DNA from: Methyloversatilis discipulorum
GTDB taxonomy: Bacteria; Pseudomonadota; Gammaproteobacteria; Burkholderiales; Rhodocyclaceae
Reading direction: 5' to 3'
Length of the DNA: 64,000 bases
NCBI RefSeq assembly: GCF_018780585.1
Contig: NZ_JADMJL010000003.1
Location: forward strand, 1-64,000
Position numbers and translations under genes: made by a program. Shown here piece by piece: positions 54,345 through 64,000 of the stretch. A model generated the notes under the pieces. The model did no database searches and was not told the origin of the DNA. It saw only the letters and a program-made list of their open reading frames with translations. The first letter of the stretch is position 1, and the number at the start of each line of letters is the position of its first letter.

Positions 54345-55121
54345 TCAGCGGCGCTCGGCGCAGTGGTTGGCGATCCGCACGTAGTCGGCGACTTCGAGGG
54401 TTTCGCCGCGGCGTGACGGGTCGATGCCGAGCGCGTCCCAGTCCGCCGTATCGAGGTGCTCGCGCAGCGTATTGCGCAGCGTCTTGCGACGCTGGCCGAA
54501 GGCGGCCTTGACGATGGCCGACATCAGCAGCGGGTCGCGCGCGGTCAGCTGTTCGACCGGGCGCGGGCGCAGATGCACGATGGCCGACATCACCTTGGGC
54601 GCCGGCCGGAAGGCGCCCGGCGGCACGTCGAACAGGTGGGCGCACTCAAAGCGGTACTGCAGCATGACGGACAGCCGACCGTACTCGTCGGTGTCCGGCG
54701 CGGCGACGATGCGATCGACCACTTCCTTCTGCAGCATGAAGGTCATGTCGCGCACGCGTTCGGCGTGCTCGGCAAGGTGGAACAGCAGCGGGCTGGAAAT
54801 GTTGTACGGCAGGTTGCCGATCACCCGCACGTCGTCGCCGAGCGCACCGAAGTCGAACTTCAGCGCGTCGGTCTCGTGTATCTCGAGCTTCGGCGCGAGG
54901 TCGCCTTCGCGCAGTCGCTGGGCGAGGTCGCGGTCGATCTCGACCACGTGCAGGTGATCGATCCTCTCGGTCACCGGCCGCGTCATGGCGCCCAGACCGG
55001 GGCCGATCTCCACCATCACCTGACCCGGCTTCGGATCGATGGCCGCGACGATCTTGCGGATGATGTTGCCATCGACCAGGAAGTTCTGGCCGAAGCGTTT
55101 GCGGGCGCGGTGCTGTTCCAT
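54345..55121 (-). CDS. rsmA: 16S rRNA (adenine1518/1519-N6)-dimethyltransferase
   Basis: 258 residues. N-terminal ARKRFGQNFLVDGNIIRKIV, SAM-binding VEIGPGLGAMTRPV, acidic ring VVEIDRDLAQRL and catalytic NLPYNISSPLLFHL mark KsgA/RsmA. The enzyme dimethylates two adenines in helix 45 of 16S rRNA. The start codon overlaps the pdxA stop by one base (TGATG), consistent with the lptD-surA-pdxA-rsmA operon. Confidence 0.96.
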   Translation of the reverse strand: MEQHRARKRFGQNFLVDGNIIRKIVAAIDPKPGQVMVEIGPGLGAMTRPVTERIDHLHVVEIDRDLAQRLREGDLAPKLEIHETDALKFDFGALGDDVRVIGNLPYNISSPLLFHLAEHAERVRDMTFMLQKEVVDRIVAAPDTDEYGRLSVMLQYRFECAHLFDVPPGAFRPAPKVMSAIVHLRPRPVEQLTARDPLLMSAIVKAAFGQRRKTLRNTLREHLDTADWDALGIDPSRRGETLEVADYVRIANHCAERR

Positions 55122-56116
55122 CAGTGTCCGCTCATCGCAATGGCCGCCTCGACCGCCTCGACCAGACTGCTCGCGTCAGCGCGGCCGCTGCCGGCCAGGT
55201 CAAGCGCAGTGCCGTGATCGACCGAGGTGCGGATGATGGGCAGGCCGAGCGTGATGTTGATGCCGTGGCCGAAGGTCGCGTACTTCAGCACCGGCAGGCC
55301 CTGGTCGTGGAACATCGCCAGCACGGCGTCGGCGCCGTCCAGGTGCCGCGGCACGAACAGCGTGTCGGCCGGCAGCGGGCCTTCAAGATGCATGCCTTCA
55401 GCCCGCAGCGCGTCGAGCACCGGCGTGATCACGTCGATCTCCTCGCGCCCCATGTGCCCGCTCTCCCCGGCGTGCGGATTGAGGCCGGCGACCACGATGT
55501 GCGGACGGGCGATGCCGAAGCGGGTGCGCAGGTCGGCGTCGAGGATGCGCAGCGTCTGCATCAGCGACTCGCGCGTGATGGCGGCCGGCACGGCGGACAG
55601 CGGCAGGTGGGTAGTGGCCAGCGCCACGCGCAGCCAGGGGCCGTCGGCGTTCGCGCCGGTGCGGCCGGCCAGCATCATGACGACGCGCGGCGTACCAGTG
55701 CTGTCGGCCAGGTATTCGGTGTGACCGGAGAAGGGCACGCCGGCGTCGTTGATGACGCCCTTGTGCAGCGGCGCCGTCACCATGGCGGCGAACTCGCCAC
55801 TGACACAGCCGTCGCGGGCGCGGTCGAGCAGCGACAGCACATAGCGGGCGTTGGCGACGTCGAGTCGCCCGGCCGTCGAGGGCACGGCCAGCGGGCTGTG
55901 CAGCACTTCGAGCGCGCTGTCGTCGGCATCGCTTGCCGGGTCATATGCGCGCAGTCGCACCTGCAAGCCGGCCGCCTGTGCGCGCTCGGCAATCAGGCCG
56001 GCATCGCCGAGCACCACCAGCCGGGCGGCGAAGCGTCGGCCGCACAGGGCCGCGCACAGTTCGGGGCCGACTCCGGCCGGTTCGCCGCTGGTGACTGCGA
56101 TGCGGGGGCGGTTCAC
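55121..56116 (-). CDS. pdxA: 4-hydroxythreonine-4-phosphate dehydrogenase
   Basis: 331 residues. [13 protein letters not shown] at the start, [24 protein letters not shown], metal-site histidines, [20 protein letters not shown] and [43 protein letters not shown] are PdxA hallmarks. It works in pyridoxal phosphate synthesis. It lies 7 bp after surA and overlaps rsmA. Confidence 0.96.
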   Translation of the reverse strand: MNRPRIAVTSGEPAGVGPELCAALCGRRFAARLVVLGDAGLIAERAQAAGLQVRLRAYDPASDADDSALEVLHSPLAVPSTAGRLDVANARYVLSLLDRARDGCVSGEFAAMVTAPLHKGVINDAGVPFSGHTEYLADSTGTPRVVMMLAGRTGANADGPWLRVALATTHLPLSAVPAAITRESLMQTLRILDADLRTRFGIARPHIVVAGLNPHAGESGHMGREEIDVITPVLDALRAEGMHLEGPLPADTLFVPRHLDGADAVLAMFHDQGLPVLKYATFGHGINITLGLPIIRTSVDHGTALDLAGSGRADASSLVEAVEAAIAMSGH

Positions 56117-56123
56117 CGCGGTC

Positions 56124-57458
56124 TCATCGCTCGTCGTTCAGACGGATTTCGACGTAAGCGCGGTCGCGCAGCTGACGCACCCAGTCCTGATACACCTCTT
56201 CCGCCTTGCGCTCGCGCAGCGCGAGGCGCGCGGCGGCACGCTGACGTTCGGTCGATACGTCCTCGACCCGGCGTTCGACCACCTGGATCAGATGCCAGCC
56301 GAAAGGCGACTGCACCGGTTCGCTCACCTTGCCCGGTTCGAGCGCATTCATCACCTTCTCGAACTCCGGCACCGTGTCGCCCGGGTAGAGCCAGCCGAGG
56401 TCGCCGCCCTTGGCGGCCGACAGATCCTGCGAGTTGGAGCGCGCCAGTTCCTCGAAATCGCCGCCGTTGTCCAGGCGTTCCTTGATGCCGGTCAGGCGGC
56501 GGCGCGCCTCGGCGTCATTCACCACTTCCGAGGTTTTGATCAGGATGTGACGGGCGCGCGTCTGACTGACGCGGGCATCGCTGGCGCCGGCACCGCCACG
56601 CTTGTCCACCAGCTTCATGATGTGAAAGCCGGCCGGGCTGCGCATCACCTCGCTCACCTGCCCCGGCTTCAGATTGGGCAGCATGTCGGCGAACAGCTGC
56701 GGCAGACGGTCGAGCGGACGCCAGCCCAGGCTGCCGCCGGACAGTGCATCCGGCGCATCCGAGTAGGACGCCGCGACACGGGCGAAATCCTCGCCCTTGG
56801 CCAGCTGTTCCATCGCCGCGTCGGCACGTGCCTTCAGCCGCATCAGCGTTTCCGGGCTGGCCCCTTCCGGTACGCGCAGCAGGATGTGCGAGACATTGAA
56901 TTCCTCGCGCTGGTCGGCCTTGCGCTCCGGGTTGGCGAGGTAATTGTCGATCTCGCCCTCGGTCACCACGACGCGGCTTTCGACCTCGCGGTCACGCAGA
57001 CGGCTGAGGATGATTTCCTTGCGGATGTCCTCGCGGAAGCGCGGCCACGGGATGCCGTCGCGCTCAACCGCAGAACGCAGCTGGGTCGCGTTCATGTTAT
57101 TGCTCTCGGCAATGCGCCCGAGCGCGGCTTCGAGCATGCGGTCGTCGATGCGCATCTGCGTCTCTTCTGCGTGCTGCAGCTGCACCTTCTCGTAAATCAT
57201 CCGCTCCAGCACCTGCCGCTCGAAGTCCTCGCGCGGCGGCGGCGTCACGTTGCGTCCGCGCAACTGGGCAATCGCCTGTTCGGTACGCGAGCGCAATTCG
57301 AACAGGGTGATCGCGTCGCTATTGACGACGGCAACGATGCGATCCACTTCGACCACATCGGAGGGCTCTGCCTGCCCGTTCGGCTGCGCCTGCGCGAGCG
57401 CTGCGCCGAAGAGGCCCAGAACGGCCAGCAGGCAGGCCGGAATCAGTTTGTTCAGCAT
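56124..57458 (-). CDS. surA: Periplasmic chaperone/peptidyl-prolyl isomerase SurA
   Basis: 444 residues. Signal peptide ([23 protein letters not shown]), N-terminal chaperone domain ([19 protein letters not shown]), two parvulin domains (about 190-290, [12 protein letters not shown] to GFHIMKLV; about 300-400, [11 protein letters not shown] to GWHLIQVVE) and a C-terminal helix. It escorts outer membrane proteins such as LptD, whose gene is 13 bp upstream. The start is fixed by the signal peptide. Confidence 0.95.
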   Translation of the reverse strand: MLNKLIPACLLAVLGLFGAALAQAQPNGQAEPSDVVEVDRIVAVVNSDAITLFELRSRTEQAIAQLRGRNVTPPPREDFERQVLERMIYEKVQLQHAEETQMRIDDRMLEAALGRIAESNNMNATQLRSAVERDGIPWPRFREDIRKEIILSRLRDREVESRVVVTEGEIDNYLANPERKADQREEFNVSHILLRVPEGASPETLMRLKARADAAMEQLAKGEDFARVAASYSDAPDALSGGSLGWRPLDRLPQLFADMLPNLKPGQVSEVMRSPAGFHIMKLVDKRGGAGASDARVSQTRARHILIKTSEVVNDAEARRRLTGIKERLDNGGDFEELARSNSQDLSAAKGGDLGWLYPGDTVPEFEKVMNALEPGKVSEPVQSPFGWHLIQVVERRVEDVSTERQRAAARLALRERKAEEVYQDWVRQLRDRAYVEIRLNDER

Positions 57459-57471
57459 TAGGATAAGTCCG

Positions 57472-60354
57472 TCAGAAATCGTCGCCGAAAATCGGGTCGG
57501 CGGCACTCTGGTTGATCTGGCCGTAGCCGGGAATGCTGCGCTTGAGTGCATCGAGCGGGTTGGAGCCGATGCGCGAGAAATCGTTGAGCTCGAGCTGGAA
57601 GAACAGCGCGGTGCGGGTACGTTGCACATTGGTGGCGATACGCTGGAACACGAAGCGGCCCACCCAGCAGCCGCCGTTGTACTCGAAACCCGCGAGGCCT
57701 TCGACCAGTCGACGCTCGGCGATCGAATAGTTGTGGCGCGCCACGGCGTACCAGCGATTCGTCAGCGGCCACTGCGCCGACAGGTCAAGATCGCGCACGT
57801 CTCCAATCGTGGTCGAGGCGCGGCGGAAACGGTAGGACGCATTCAGCACCTGCGCCTCGCGCGGATTCCAGCGCATGGTCAGGTTGTAGCGCTCGGTCTG
57901 CGAAAGGTCGGTGTTGTACTGCACGGCCGCATCGACCCAGGTCTTCGGCAACAGCTCGCCGGACACCGCGGCCAGCGTGCTGGCGACGCGCTCTGTACGG
58001 GGCGTGCCGCCGGGCAGCGTGACCAGCTGGTCGCTGAAGTAGAAGCGCTGCCCCAGCGCGAGGCGAGCACGTTCCGATCCATTGACCGGATCGATGAAAC
58101 GCGAGATCGCGGCCGTCGTGACCTGATTGCTGTCGGCGATACGGTCCTGACCGACGAATACGTTCTCCGAGAAGATCTGCGCGAAGTTGAAGTCGGCCAG
58201 CGCACTGTCGAACACCGGATACTTCGACTGGTCCTTGTAGGTCGACAGCACGTAGTACATGCGCGGTTCGAAGGTCTGTATGAAGCCCTGACCGAACAGG
58301 TCGGAATCGCGCTCGAAGACGGTGCCTGCGTCGAGACTGAAGATCGGGATCGAACGCGACAGCGAGGTCGACTGCGCAGCGTTCGCGGTTCCGCGATCGA
58401 GGTCGTAATTGCTCAGATGCACGCCGACCTTGGGCGTGATGAACATGTAGGAGTTGCGCATCGGCAGCGACAGCTGCGGATAGACGACGGCACGACGACC
58501 CTGGTCGCGCGTCACATCGTCGATGCGGAAATCGGTGTAGTTGGCCAGCGTGCTGAACACCAGCCCGCCCGGCAGATCGGAACGCAGCGCATTGAATGTG
58601 ACGCTGGGTAGCAGACGGTAGATATCAGGCAGGTTCGCGAGCGTCTGATAATCGGTCGCCCTTGCAGAAACTTGCCACCAGTCGCCCGAGTATGTGAGTG
58701 ACCCCTCGCGCGGAAGATAGCTTAGAGAGGTGATTGCGAGTCGTGCCCCAAGATCCGTGTAGTAATTGCGGTCCGATACCGAATTGATGTTCAGCGAGCC
58801 AGTCAGGCGCTCGTTGAACCGGTGCGCGTGCTGCATGCTGAAGGCGTAGCGATCACGCTCTGCCAGACGATCGCTCGGCAGGTAATCGAGCCGTATCTTG
58901 CCGGCATAGTCTTCCTGCAGGTAGCGGAACTCGCTGCTGAGCATCAGGCCGCGCGTACCGAGTACGCGCAGGCCGATGGTGGCATCCATGTTCGGCGCGA
59001 TATTCCAGTAGTACGGCAGCAGCAGGTCGATACCGGTGCGGTTGGTCACACCGAAGGTGGGCGTCAGGAAACCGGACTTGCGGCGATTGTTCAGCGAGAA
59101 ATCGAGCCAGGGCGAATACAGGACCGGCACACCCTTGAAGATGATCTTGCCGTTGCGGCCCTCGCCCTCTTCCGACTCGAAGTCGAGATTGAGCGTATCG
59201 ACCTGCGCATACCAGTCCGGGTTTTCCGGGCCGCAGGTCGAGTAGGTCGCGTTCTCCATGCGGATGCGGTTCTCGCCGAGAAACTCCATCACGTCGGCTT
59301 CACCGCGGCCGGTGGTGGTACGCAGGTTCTCGCCAGTCTGCAGATTGCGCCGCACGGTGTAGCGCGGCTTGTCGAACACGCCCTCGCTGCGCGTCAACTG
59401 GTAACGCAGCGACGGGCCCTCGACCACGTCCTCGCCGCGTACCAGGCGCACATTGCCCTGCGCCCGCAGTTCGTCTGTAGGCGGCTCATAGACGATGGAA
59501 TCGGCAGTCAGCGAGGTGGTCGCGCGGCGCAGTTCGGCAGTGCCTTCGGCGCGCATCACGGCGTCGGTGGTGCCGTCCAGCTGATCGGCGGCGATCAGCG
59601 TCGCGCGCGACTCGGGGTGACGCTCGACGTACTCCGACAGCGTGATCGCCCCCTTGAGCATGCGCGTCTCGTCGTCCTCCGGCACCTGCGGCGGCAGCGC
59701 GCCGGTGACGTCCGCTTCCTGCGCGGCCGGCGCACCGGCAATGACAGTCTCGCCGGTCTGACCCGCCGGCACACGCCGACGCGCCACCGGCGGCGTGCCC
59801 ATCAGCGATCTATCGACCTTGAGCGGCGGCATGTTGCGCGCCGTCGTCACGTTGCGGTAGGGCGGTGCCTCGTCAAGCGCGGCCTGCGCCGTCGGCGGTG
59901 CAACGCGCGCGCCCGGCGGCGCCTTGACCAGCGAACGGTCGACCTTCAGCGGCGGCAGGTTGCGGGCATTCGATGCCGTCGCCGGCGCGACAGGTGCAGC
60001 AGCCGGTCTGACGGACGCCGGAGCGGCCTTCAGCGCTGGAGCTGGAGCCGGAGCAGGCGCTGGAGCCGGCGCCGCTTCGACGGCAACCGGTGCCTCTGCG
60101 GCCGGCTGTCCCGGCGTCGCCACCGGAAACACTTCCACGCCCGGTGCAGCCGCCGGCGTCTCGGCCGGCGCCGCAGCGCCGCCGGTCGCGGCCGGCTGCT
60201 TCGGCGCAGCGGCCGGCTTGGCGGCGCCCGTCTTGGCCGGCCGCTGTGACGGCGGCACCAGGGACGGATCGACCTTCAGCGAAGGAAGTGCATCGGCCGC
60301 CTGTGCGCCGCAGGCCATCCAGGCCAGATAGAGAATGACGGAACGCCTGAGCAC
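57472..60354 (-). CDS. lptD: LPS-assembly protein LptD with a Pro/Ala-rich N-terminal extension
   Basis: 960 residues, longer than most LptD. Signal peptide to about residue 20, an extension of roughly 200 residues rich in Ala and Pro that contains three copies of the motif PxLKVDxSL (residues 23-33, 133-143, 175-185), an LptA-like jellyroll (ADQLDGTTDAVMRAEGTAEL to EDVVEGPSLRY), and the 26-strand barrel with YSTCGPENPDWYA near its start and GGCWVGRFVFQR near its end, which provide conserved disulfide cysteines. It inserts LPS into the outer leaflet. The operon continues into surA. The function of the repeats is unknown. Confidence 0.93.
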   Translation of the reverse strand: MLRRSVILYLAWMACGAQAADALPSLKVDPSLVPPSQRPAKTGAAKPAAAPKQPAATGGAAAPAETPAAAPGVEVFPVATPGQPAAEAPVAVEAAPAPAPAPAPAPALKAAPASVRPAAAPVAPATASNARNLPPLKVDRSLVKAPPGARVAPPTAQAALDEAPPYRNVTTARNMPPLKVDRSLMGTPPVARRRVPAGQTGETVIAGAPAAQEADVTGALPPQVPEDDETRMLKGAITLSEYVERHPESRATLIAADQLDGTTDAVMRAEGTAELRRATTSLTADSIVYEPPTDELRAQGNVRLVRGEDVVEGPSLRYQLTRSEGVFDKPRYTVRRNLQTGENLRTTTGRGEADVMEFLGENRIRMENATYSTCGPENPDWYAQVDTLNLDFESEEGEGRNGKIIFKGVPVLYSPWLDFSLNNRRKSGFLTPTFGVTNRTGIDLLLPYYWNIAPNMDATIGLRVLGTRGLMLSSEFRYLQEDYAGKIRLDYLPSDRLAERDRYAFSMQHAHRFNERLTGSLNINSVSDRNYYTDLGARLAITSLSYLPREGSLTYSGDWWQVSARATDYQTLANLPDIYRLLPSVTFNALRSDLPGGLVFSTLANYTDFRIDDVTRDQGRRAVVYPQLSLPMRNSYMFITPKVGVHLSNYDLDRGTANAAQSTSLSRSIPIFSLDAGTVFERDSDLFGQGFIQTFEPRMYYVLSTYKDQSKYPVFDSALADFNFAQIFSENVFVGQDRIADSNQVTTAAISRFIDPVNGSERARLALGQRFYFSDQLVTLPGGTPRTERVASTLAAVSGELLPKTWVDAAVQYNTDLSQTERYNLTMRWNPREAQVLNASYRFRRASTTIGDVRDLDLSAQWPLTNRWYAVARHNYSIAERRLVEGLAGFEYNGGCWVGRFVFQRIATNVQRTRTALFFQLELNDFSRIGSNPLDALKRSIPGYGQINQSAADPIFGDDF

Positions 60355-60552
60355 GAATGAGAGGGCTGGAAGCGGGCTGATCGCGGGTTGAACTCCGGCT
60401 TTCGCGCCCGGGCGACGGATCGCCGGCTTGCACGCAGCCGCGTTATAGAATCACGCATCTTATCAAACGCGACCCGGTTGCCGGCCTGCGATGGCAACAA
60501 TTTGCAGATCGCGACGCCGGCCCGCCGGTCAGCCGCCCCGGCCCCACCGAAC
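60355..60552 (+). promoter_or_regulatory. Divergent lptD / amgK intergenic region
   Basis: This 198-bp gap must hold promoters for both directions. On the plus strand TATAGA (60444-60449) is a plausible -10 box for amgK, but the matching -35 is poor. No operator-like symmetry stands out. Confidence 0.35.
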
Positions 60553-61557
60553 ATGACCCAAGACCCGCGCCTCGACGCACTCACTGCCTGGCTGCAGGCG
60601 CAGTTTCCCGGCCAGACCCTCGACATCCGCCCGGCCTCGGCCGACGCCAGCTTCCGCCGCTATTTCCGGGTGACGCTGCCCGACGGCAGCACCCACATCG
60701 CGATGGACGCTCCGCCGCCGCAGGAAAACTGCCGCCCCTTCGTTGCCGTGCAGGCGCTGTTCGAGGCGGCCGGCGCCCATGTGCCGGCGCTGCGCGCGCA
60801 GGATGTCGAACAGGGTTTCCTGCTGCTGTCCGACCTCGGCAGCACCACCTATCTTGATGTGCTCGACGCAGAAAACGCCCCGGCGCTCTATTTCGACGCC
60901 ACCACCGCGTTGATCGCCATGCAGAAAGCCAGCCGGCCCGGCGTGTTGCCCGAGTACGACCGCGACCGCCTGCTGGCGGAGATGGAACTGTTCCCGGTGT
61001 GGTACGTCGGGCGCCATCTGAAGGCCGAACTGTCGGAGGCCGAGACGACCGCGCTGTACGATGTGTTCGACCGCATCCTCGACGTGAATCTGGCCGAGCC
61101 GCAGGTGTTCGTGCACCGCGACTACCACAGCCGCAACCTGATGGTGACGATGCCCAACCCCGGCGTGCTCGACTTCCAGGACGCCGTGTACGGCCCGATC
61201 AGCTATGACCTGGTCAGCCTGTTCAAGGACGCCTACATCGCCTGGGACGAGGAGCAGACGCTGGACTGGCTCATCCGCTACTGGCAGGACGCAAAGCGCG
61301 CCGGCCTGCCGGTGCGCGAGGACTTCGCTGACTTCCACCGCGACTACGAGTTCATGGGCGCACAGCGCCACCTGAAAGTGCTCGGCATCTTCGCCCGCCT
61401 GTACCACCGCGACGGCAAGGACGGCTACCTGAAAGACATGCCGCGCGTGATGAAGCATCTGCTTGCCACTGCCAGCCGCTACCGCGATCTTGCGCCGCTG
61501 GCCAGGCTGCTCAACCGTCTTGAAGGCATCACGCCGCAGGCCGGCTACACCTTCTGA
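60553..61557 (+). CDS. amgK: N-acetylmuramate/N-acetylglucosamine kinase AmgK
   Basis: 334 residues of the APH-type kinase fold: [52 protein letters not shown], catalytic loop [12 protein letters not shown] and [25 protein letters not shown]. AmgK phosphorylates sugars at C1 in the cell-wall recycling route that bypasses de novo UDP-MurNAc synthesis. It shares one base with the start of murU, so the pair is a coupled unit. Confidence 0.93.
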   Translation: MTQDPRLDALTAWLQAQFPGQTLDIRPASADASFRRYFRVTLPDGSTHIAMDAPPPQENCRPFVAVQALFEAAGAHVPALRAQDVEQGFLLLSDLGSTTYLDVLDAENAPALYFDATTALIAMQKASRPGVLPEYDRDRLLAEMELFPVWYVGRHLKAELSEAETTALYDVFDRILDVNLAEPQVFVHRDYHSRNLMVTMPNPGVLDFQDAVYGPISYDLVSLFKDAYIAWDEEQTLDWLIRYWQDAKRAGLPVREDFADFHRDYEFMGAQRHLKVLGIFARLYHRDGKDGYLKDMPRVMKHLLATASRYRDLAPLARLLNRLEGITPQAGYTF

Positions 61558-62246
61558 TGAAAGCGATGATCCTCGCCGCCGGCCGCGGCGAGCGCATGCG
61601 CCCGCTGACCGACCACCTGCCCAAGCCGCTGCTCGAAGTCGGCGGCCGGCCGCTCATCGTCTGGCATATCGACGCACTGCGGGCGGCCGGCGTCACCGAC
61701 CTCGTGATCAACCACGCCCACCTCGGCCACAAGCTGGTCGAGGCGCTCGGCGACGGCAGTGCGCTCGGCGTCCGCATCGCCTGGTCGGCAGAACCTGAAG
61801 GCGCGCTGGAAACCGCCGGCGGCATCGCGCACGCGCGCCAGCTGCTCGGCAACGCTCCGTTTGTCGTGGTCAATGGCGACATCTGGTGCGACGCCGACTT
61901 TGCGGCCCTCGCGCAGGCCGCATCGGCGCTGCACGCCGACGGCGACCTCGCCCACCTGCTGCTGGTGCCCAACCCGCCACACAATCCGGGCGGCGACTTC
62001 GTATTGCGTGACGACCGCGTATACGACGAGAACGACGGCCGGCTCACCTTCTCAGGCATCGGCGCCTATCACCCCTCGCTGTTCGACAGCCTCGATCCGG
62101 ACGCGCCGGCAAAGCTCGCGCCGCTGCTGCGGGCGGCGATGCGCGAAGGCCGCGTCGGCGGCGCGCTGCACCGCGGCCACTGGCACGACGTCGGCACCCC
62201 GCAGCGGCTGGCCGAGGTCGACGCGCTGGCGCGCAAGGACGGCTGA
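61557..62246 (+). CDS. murU: N-acetylmuramate-1-phosphate uridylyltransferase MurU
   Basis: 229 residues. Nucleotidyltransferase signature [27 protein letters not shown], sugar-binding [13 protein letters not shown] and C-terminal [12 protein letters not shown]. It converts MurNAc-1-P to UDP-MurNAc directly after AmgK. Operon with amgK, start overlapping its stop (TGATG). Confidence 0.94.
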   Translation: MKAMILAAGRGERMRPLTDHLPKPLLEVGGRPLIVWHIDALRAAGVTDLVINHAHLGHKLVEALGDGSALGVRIAWSAEPEGALETAGGIAHARQLLGNAPFVVVNGDIWCDADFAALAQAASALHADGDLAHLLLVPNPPHNPGGDFVLRDDRVYDENDGRLTFSGIGAYHPSLFDSLDPDAPAKLAPLLRAAMREGRVGGALHRGHWHDVGTPQRLAEVDALARKDG

Positions 62247-62252
62247 AACCGA

Positions 62253-63731
62253 TCAGGCGGCCAGCGGCAGACGCAGATCGATGTGCATGCCGCCACCGTC
62301 GGCATCGCGCAATTCGATGTCGCCGCCCAAGCGCTCGACCACCTCGCGCACGATGGCCAGACCCAGCCCGGTACCGCTGCCCGCCGATCCGGGAATGCGG
62401 AAATACGGCTCGAAAACCCGCTCGCGCAGTTCAGGCGGTATCCCCGGCCCCGCGTCGATGACGGCCAGGCGCGCCACATCCCCGTCGCGCGACAGGCGCA
62501 CCGTGATGGTCGTCCCCGTGGGTGCATAACGCTGCGCGTTGTCGATCAGATTGCCCGCCATGCTGGACAGGCCTGTAGGGTCAGCGCGCATGATCAGCGG
62601 GTCTCCGCAGCTTTCGAAGGCCAGCAGATGACCACTCGATTCGCAGGCCGGCAGCCGCTGCGCCACCGCGTCGGACACCACGTCACGCAGAGACACCGCC
62701 ATGTCGTGGGTGGCGCGGCCGGCGCGGCTGTGCGCCAGCATCTGCTCGGCCAGATGTACGGTGCGCGCCACTCCTTCGAGCAGGCTGTCGAGCGACTTGT
62801 CGCGCTGTATCGCGTCTTCCGCGCGACGAGCGTTCTGCGCGTGGATGCGCAGCGCGGCCAGCGGCGTGCGCAGTTCGTGCGCGGCGGAATCGATGAAGCG
62901 CCGCTCGCGTTCCAGCGTGTTGCGCACCCGCGCGAACAGCGCGTTCAGCGCACCCAGCACCGGCATCATTTCGCGCGGCACGCGCGACAGCGTAAGAGGC
63001 TGGTCGTCCTGCGGGCGGCGGGCCGCGATGCGCTCGGTCATTTCGGACAGCGGGGCCAGACCGTAGCCGATCAGTAGCGCGTTGAGCAGCAGCACGACCA
63101 CCAGTCCGACCAGCAGCGGCGCACCGGTGGCCCAGCCCAGCTTGGCCGTCAGTTCGGCGCGCGCGTCGGTGCGCTCGCCCACCTGTACCCACACGTCTCC
63201 GGCCCGCAGCACGAACACGCGCCACATGCCGTCGTCGAGGTCGTGGTCGCTGAAACCGGGCTTCATCGGTGCAAACGGTTTCTCCGGTGCCGACGACGAG
63301 CGCGCCAGCAGGCGATGAGCGGCGCCGCCGAAATCGACGCTCCACACCTGATAGGCAATATGCGTCTCGTACTCGTGTCCGAGCGGCGTTTCGACATCGT
63401 GATGACCGAACAGCCACTCCTGCAGTATCCACAGCAGTGCGAAACCCGGCTTTCCGGCCAGTTCGGCGTCATGCTCGTGCGCCATGTCGGCCAGCGGCCC
63501 CGGCAGCGACATGACCAACGGGGCATTGATGGTGGCGTGCTCGACCTGTTGCGCGAGCAGACTTTCGAGCACACGCGCCGAGGTGGCCAGACGCGCATCG
63601 AACAGTTCATCCGCCTCGTCCTGTCCGGCCATCACCGCCAGCACCGCGGTGGTGCCGATCACGCACAACAGGATGAGGGCGCTGCCGGCCAGCAGCAGCG
63701 CGCGTATCGACATGCCGCGGAACGGCCGCAT
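62253..63731 (-). CDS. Sensor histidine kinase (QseC-like)
   Basis: About 492 residues. Transmembrane helices about 10-33 and 200-220, periplasmic sensor between them (DELFDARLATSARVLESLLAQQVEH at its start), HAMP, HisKA with RRFIDSAAHELRTPLAALRIHAQ, N-box LIDNAQRYAPTGT, and [18 protein letters not shown]. Similar in layout to QseC/TctE. Overlaps the regulator gene upstream (TGATG); a GTG one codon earlier is an alternative start. Convergent with murU with a 6-bp gap. Confidence 0.92.
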   Translation of the reverse strand: MRPFRGMSIRALLLAGSALILLCVIGTTAVLAVMAGQDEADELFDARLATSARVLESLLAQQVEHATINAPLVMSLPGPLADMAHEHDAELAGKPGFALLWILQEWLFGHHDVETPLGHEYETHIAYQVWSVDFGGAAHRLLARSSSAPEKPFAPMKPGFSDHDLDDGMWRVFVLRAGDVWVQVGERTDARAELTAKLGWATGAPLLVGLVVVLLLNALLIGYGLAPLSEMTERIAARRPQDDQPLTLSRVPREMMPVLGALNALFARVRNTLERERRFIDSAAHELRTPLAALRIHAQNARRAEDAIQRDKSLDSLLEGVARTVHLAEQMLAHSRAGRATHDMAVSLRDVVSDAVAQRLPACESSGHLLAFESCGDPLIMRADPTGLSSMAGNLIDNAQRYAPTGTTITVRLSRDGDVARLAVIDAGPGIPPELRERVFEPYFRIPGSAGSGTGLGLAIVREVVERLGGDIELRDADGGGMHIDLRLPLAA

Positions 63732-64000
63732 CACTTGCCCTGCCGCGTCGCAGGCAACGGATCGATCACGTAGCCGACACCGCGCACGGTGCGTATCAGT
63801 TCGGGGTGGAATTTCTTGCGCAGATTGTGGATGTGCACATCCAGCGCATTGCTTTCGAGGTCGCTGTCCCAGCCGTAGATGTTCTCCACCAGCTGCTGCC
63901 GGCTCAGCACGTGGCCGATGTTCTCCAGCAGGCGGCGCAGCACCATGAACTCGCGCCGCTGCAGTTCGACCGGCCGGTCGTCGATGCTCACCGTCAGCCC
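63731..64000 (-). CDS. OmpR-family response regulator (partial, C-terminal winged helix)
   Basis: The last 90 codons are visible: VELQRREFMVLRRLLENIGHVLSRQQLVENIYGWDSDLESNALDVHIHNLRKKF and TVRGVGYVIDP, a typical OmpR/PhoB winged helix with its conserved RGVGY. The receiver domain lies beyond the window end. It pairs with the kinase downstream. Confidence 0.92.
   Translation of the reverse strand, partial: GLTVSIDDRPVELQRREFMVLRRLLENIGHVLSRQQLVENIYGWDSDLESNALDVHIHNLRKKFHPELIRTVRGVGYVIDPLPATRQGK

Noticed and set aside
1-64000. CRISPR array, tRNA/rRNA genes, insertion sequences
   Set aside because: No regularly spaced direct repeats, tRNA-like cloverleaves, rRNA stretches or transposase motifs were noticed in reading the window.

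Overview
The window is GC-rich, densely coded bacterial DNA of Gram-negative, betaproteobacterial character. The evidence is the lptD-surA-pdxA-rsmA cluster, amgK-murU, prlC, TamA/TamB and a two-partner secretion locus. A large methanol oxidation cluster with two lanthanide-type XoxF methanol dehydrogenases marks the host as a methylotroph. A relative of Methyloversatilis (Rhodocyclales) is my best guess; this is inference from gene content, not a phylogeny. No rRNA, tRNA, CRISPR array, prophage or transposase was seen.

Layout. (1) 0-6.6 kb: mixed small genes (SDR oxidoreductase, YnfA, MFS carrier, LapA-like protein, a ParE-type toxin-antitoxin pair, SRPBCC, RibD-like, VOC and DUF817 proteins). 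(2) About 6.6-10.3 kb: a lower-GC run of small unknown genes, all on the minus strand, separated by imperfect palindromes. I read it as an integron gene-cassette array without an integrase (a CALIN). The start of each of five cassettes is the near-perfect reverse complement of the start of its own attC, as expected for cassettes that were once circular. (3) 10.4-20.6 kb, minus strand: tamB, a type I secretion adaptor and ABC transporter, tamA, a double-domain FKBP and msrA; the type I secretion pair lies between the two TAM genes. (4) 20.8-33.6 kb, plus strand: moxR-mxaS-mxaA-mxaC-mxaK-mxaL, two tandem xoxF genes, xoxJ, a trypsin-like protease with a C-terminal repeat region, and an exported protein of unknown function. 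The two xoxF genes share a 221-bp perfectly identical block, and the second has its own terminator-bounded leader with strong palindromes. (5) 33.6-41.1 kb, minus strand: TonB receptor, YfiR-like protein, CHASE8-type hybrid histidine kinase and REC-PAS-GGDEF-EAL regulator in one overlapping operon. (6) 41.2-46.2 kb, plus strand: prlC, a DUF4124/glutaredoxin-like protein, exodeoxyribonuclease III, a Crp/Fnr regulator and an amidohydrolase. (7) 46.3-54.0 kb, minus strand: a contact-dependent-inhibition-like locus, TpsB transporter - parvulin PPIase - TpsA exoprotein with an RNase A-like toxin tip - CdiI-like immunity protein. (8) 54.1-60.4 kb: DUF2892 protein, then rsmA-pdxA-surA-lptD on the minus strand, followed by divergent amgK-murU. 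(9) 62.3-64.0 kb: a two-component system cut by the window end.

How it works together. Region 4 should oxidise methanol in the periplasm with a PQQ/lanthanide enzyme, XoxJ and the MoxR/MxaSACKL proteins acting in maturation; no cytochrome (xoxG) or MxaI gene is present here. Regions 3, 7 and 8 are largely about building and exporting outer-membrane and surface proteins (TAM, SurA, LptD, TPS). The cassette array and the TPS toxin tip are the parts that look recently acquired.
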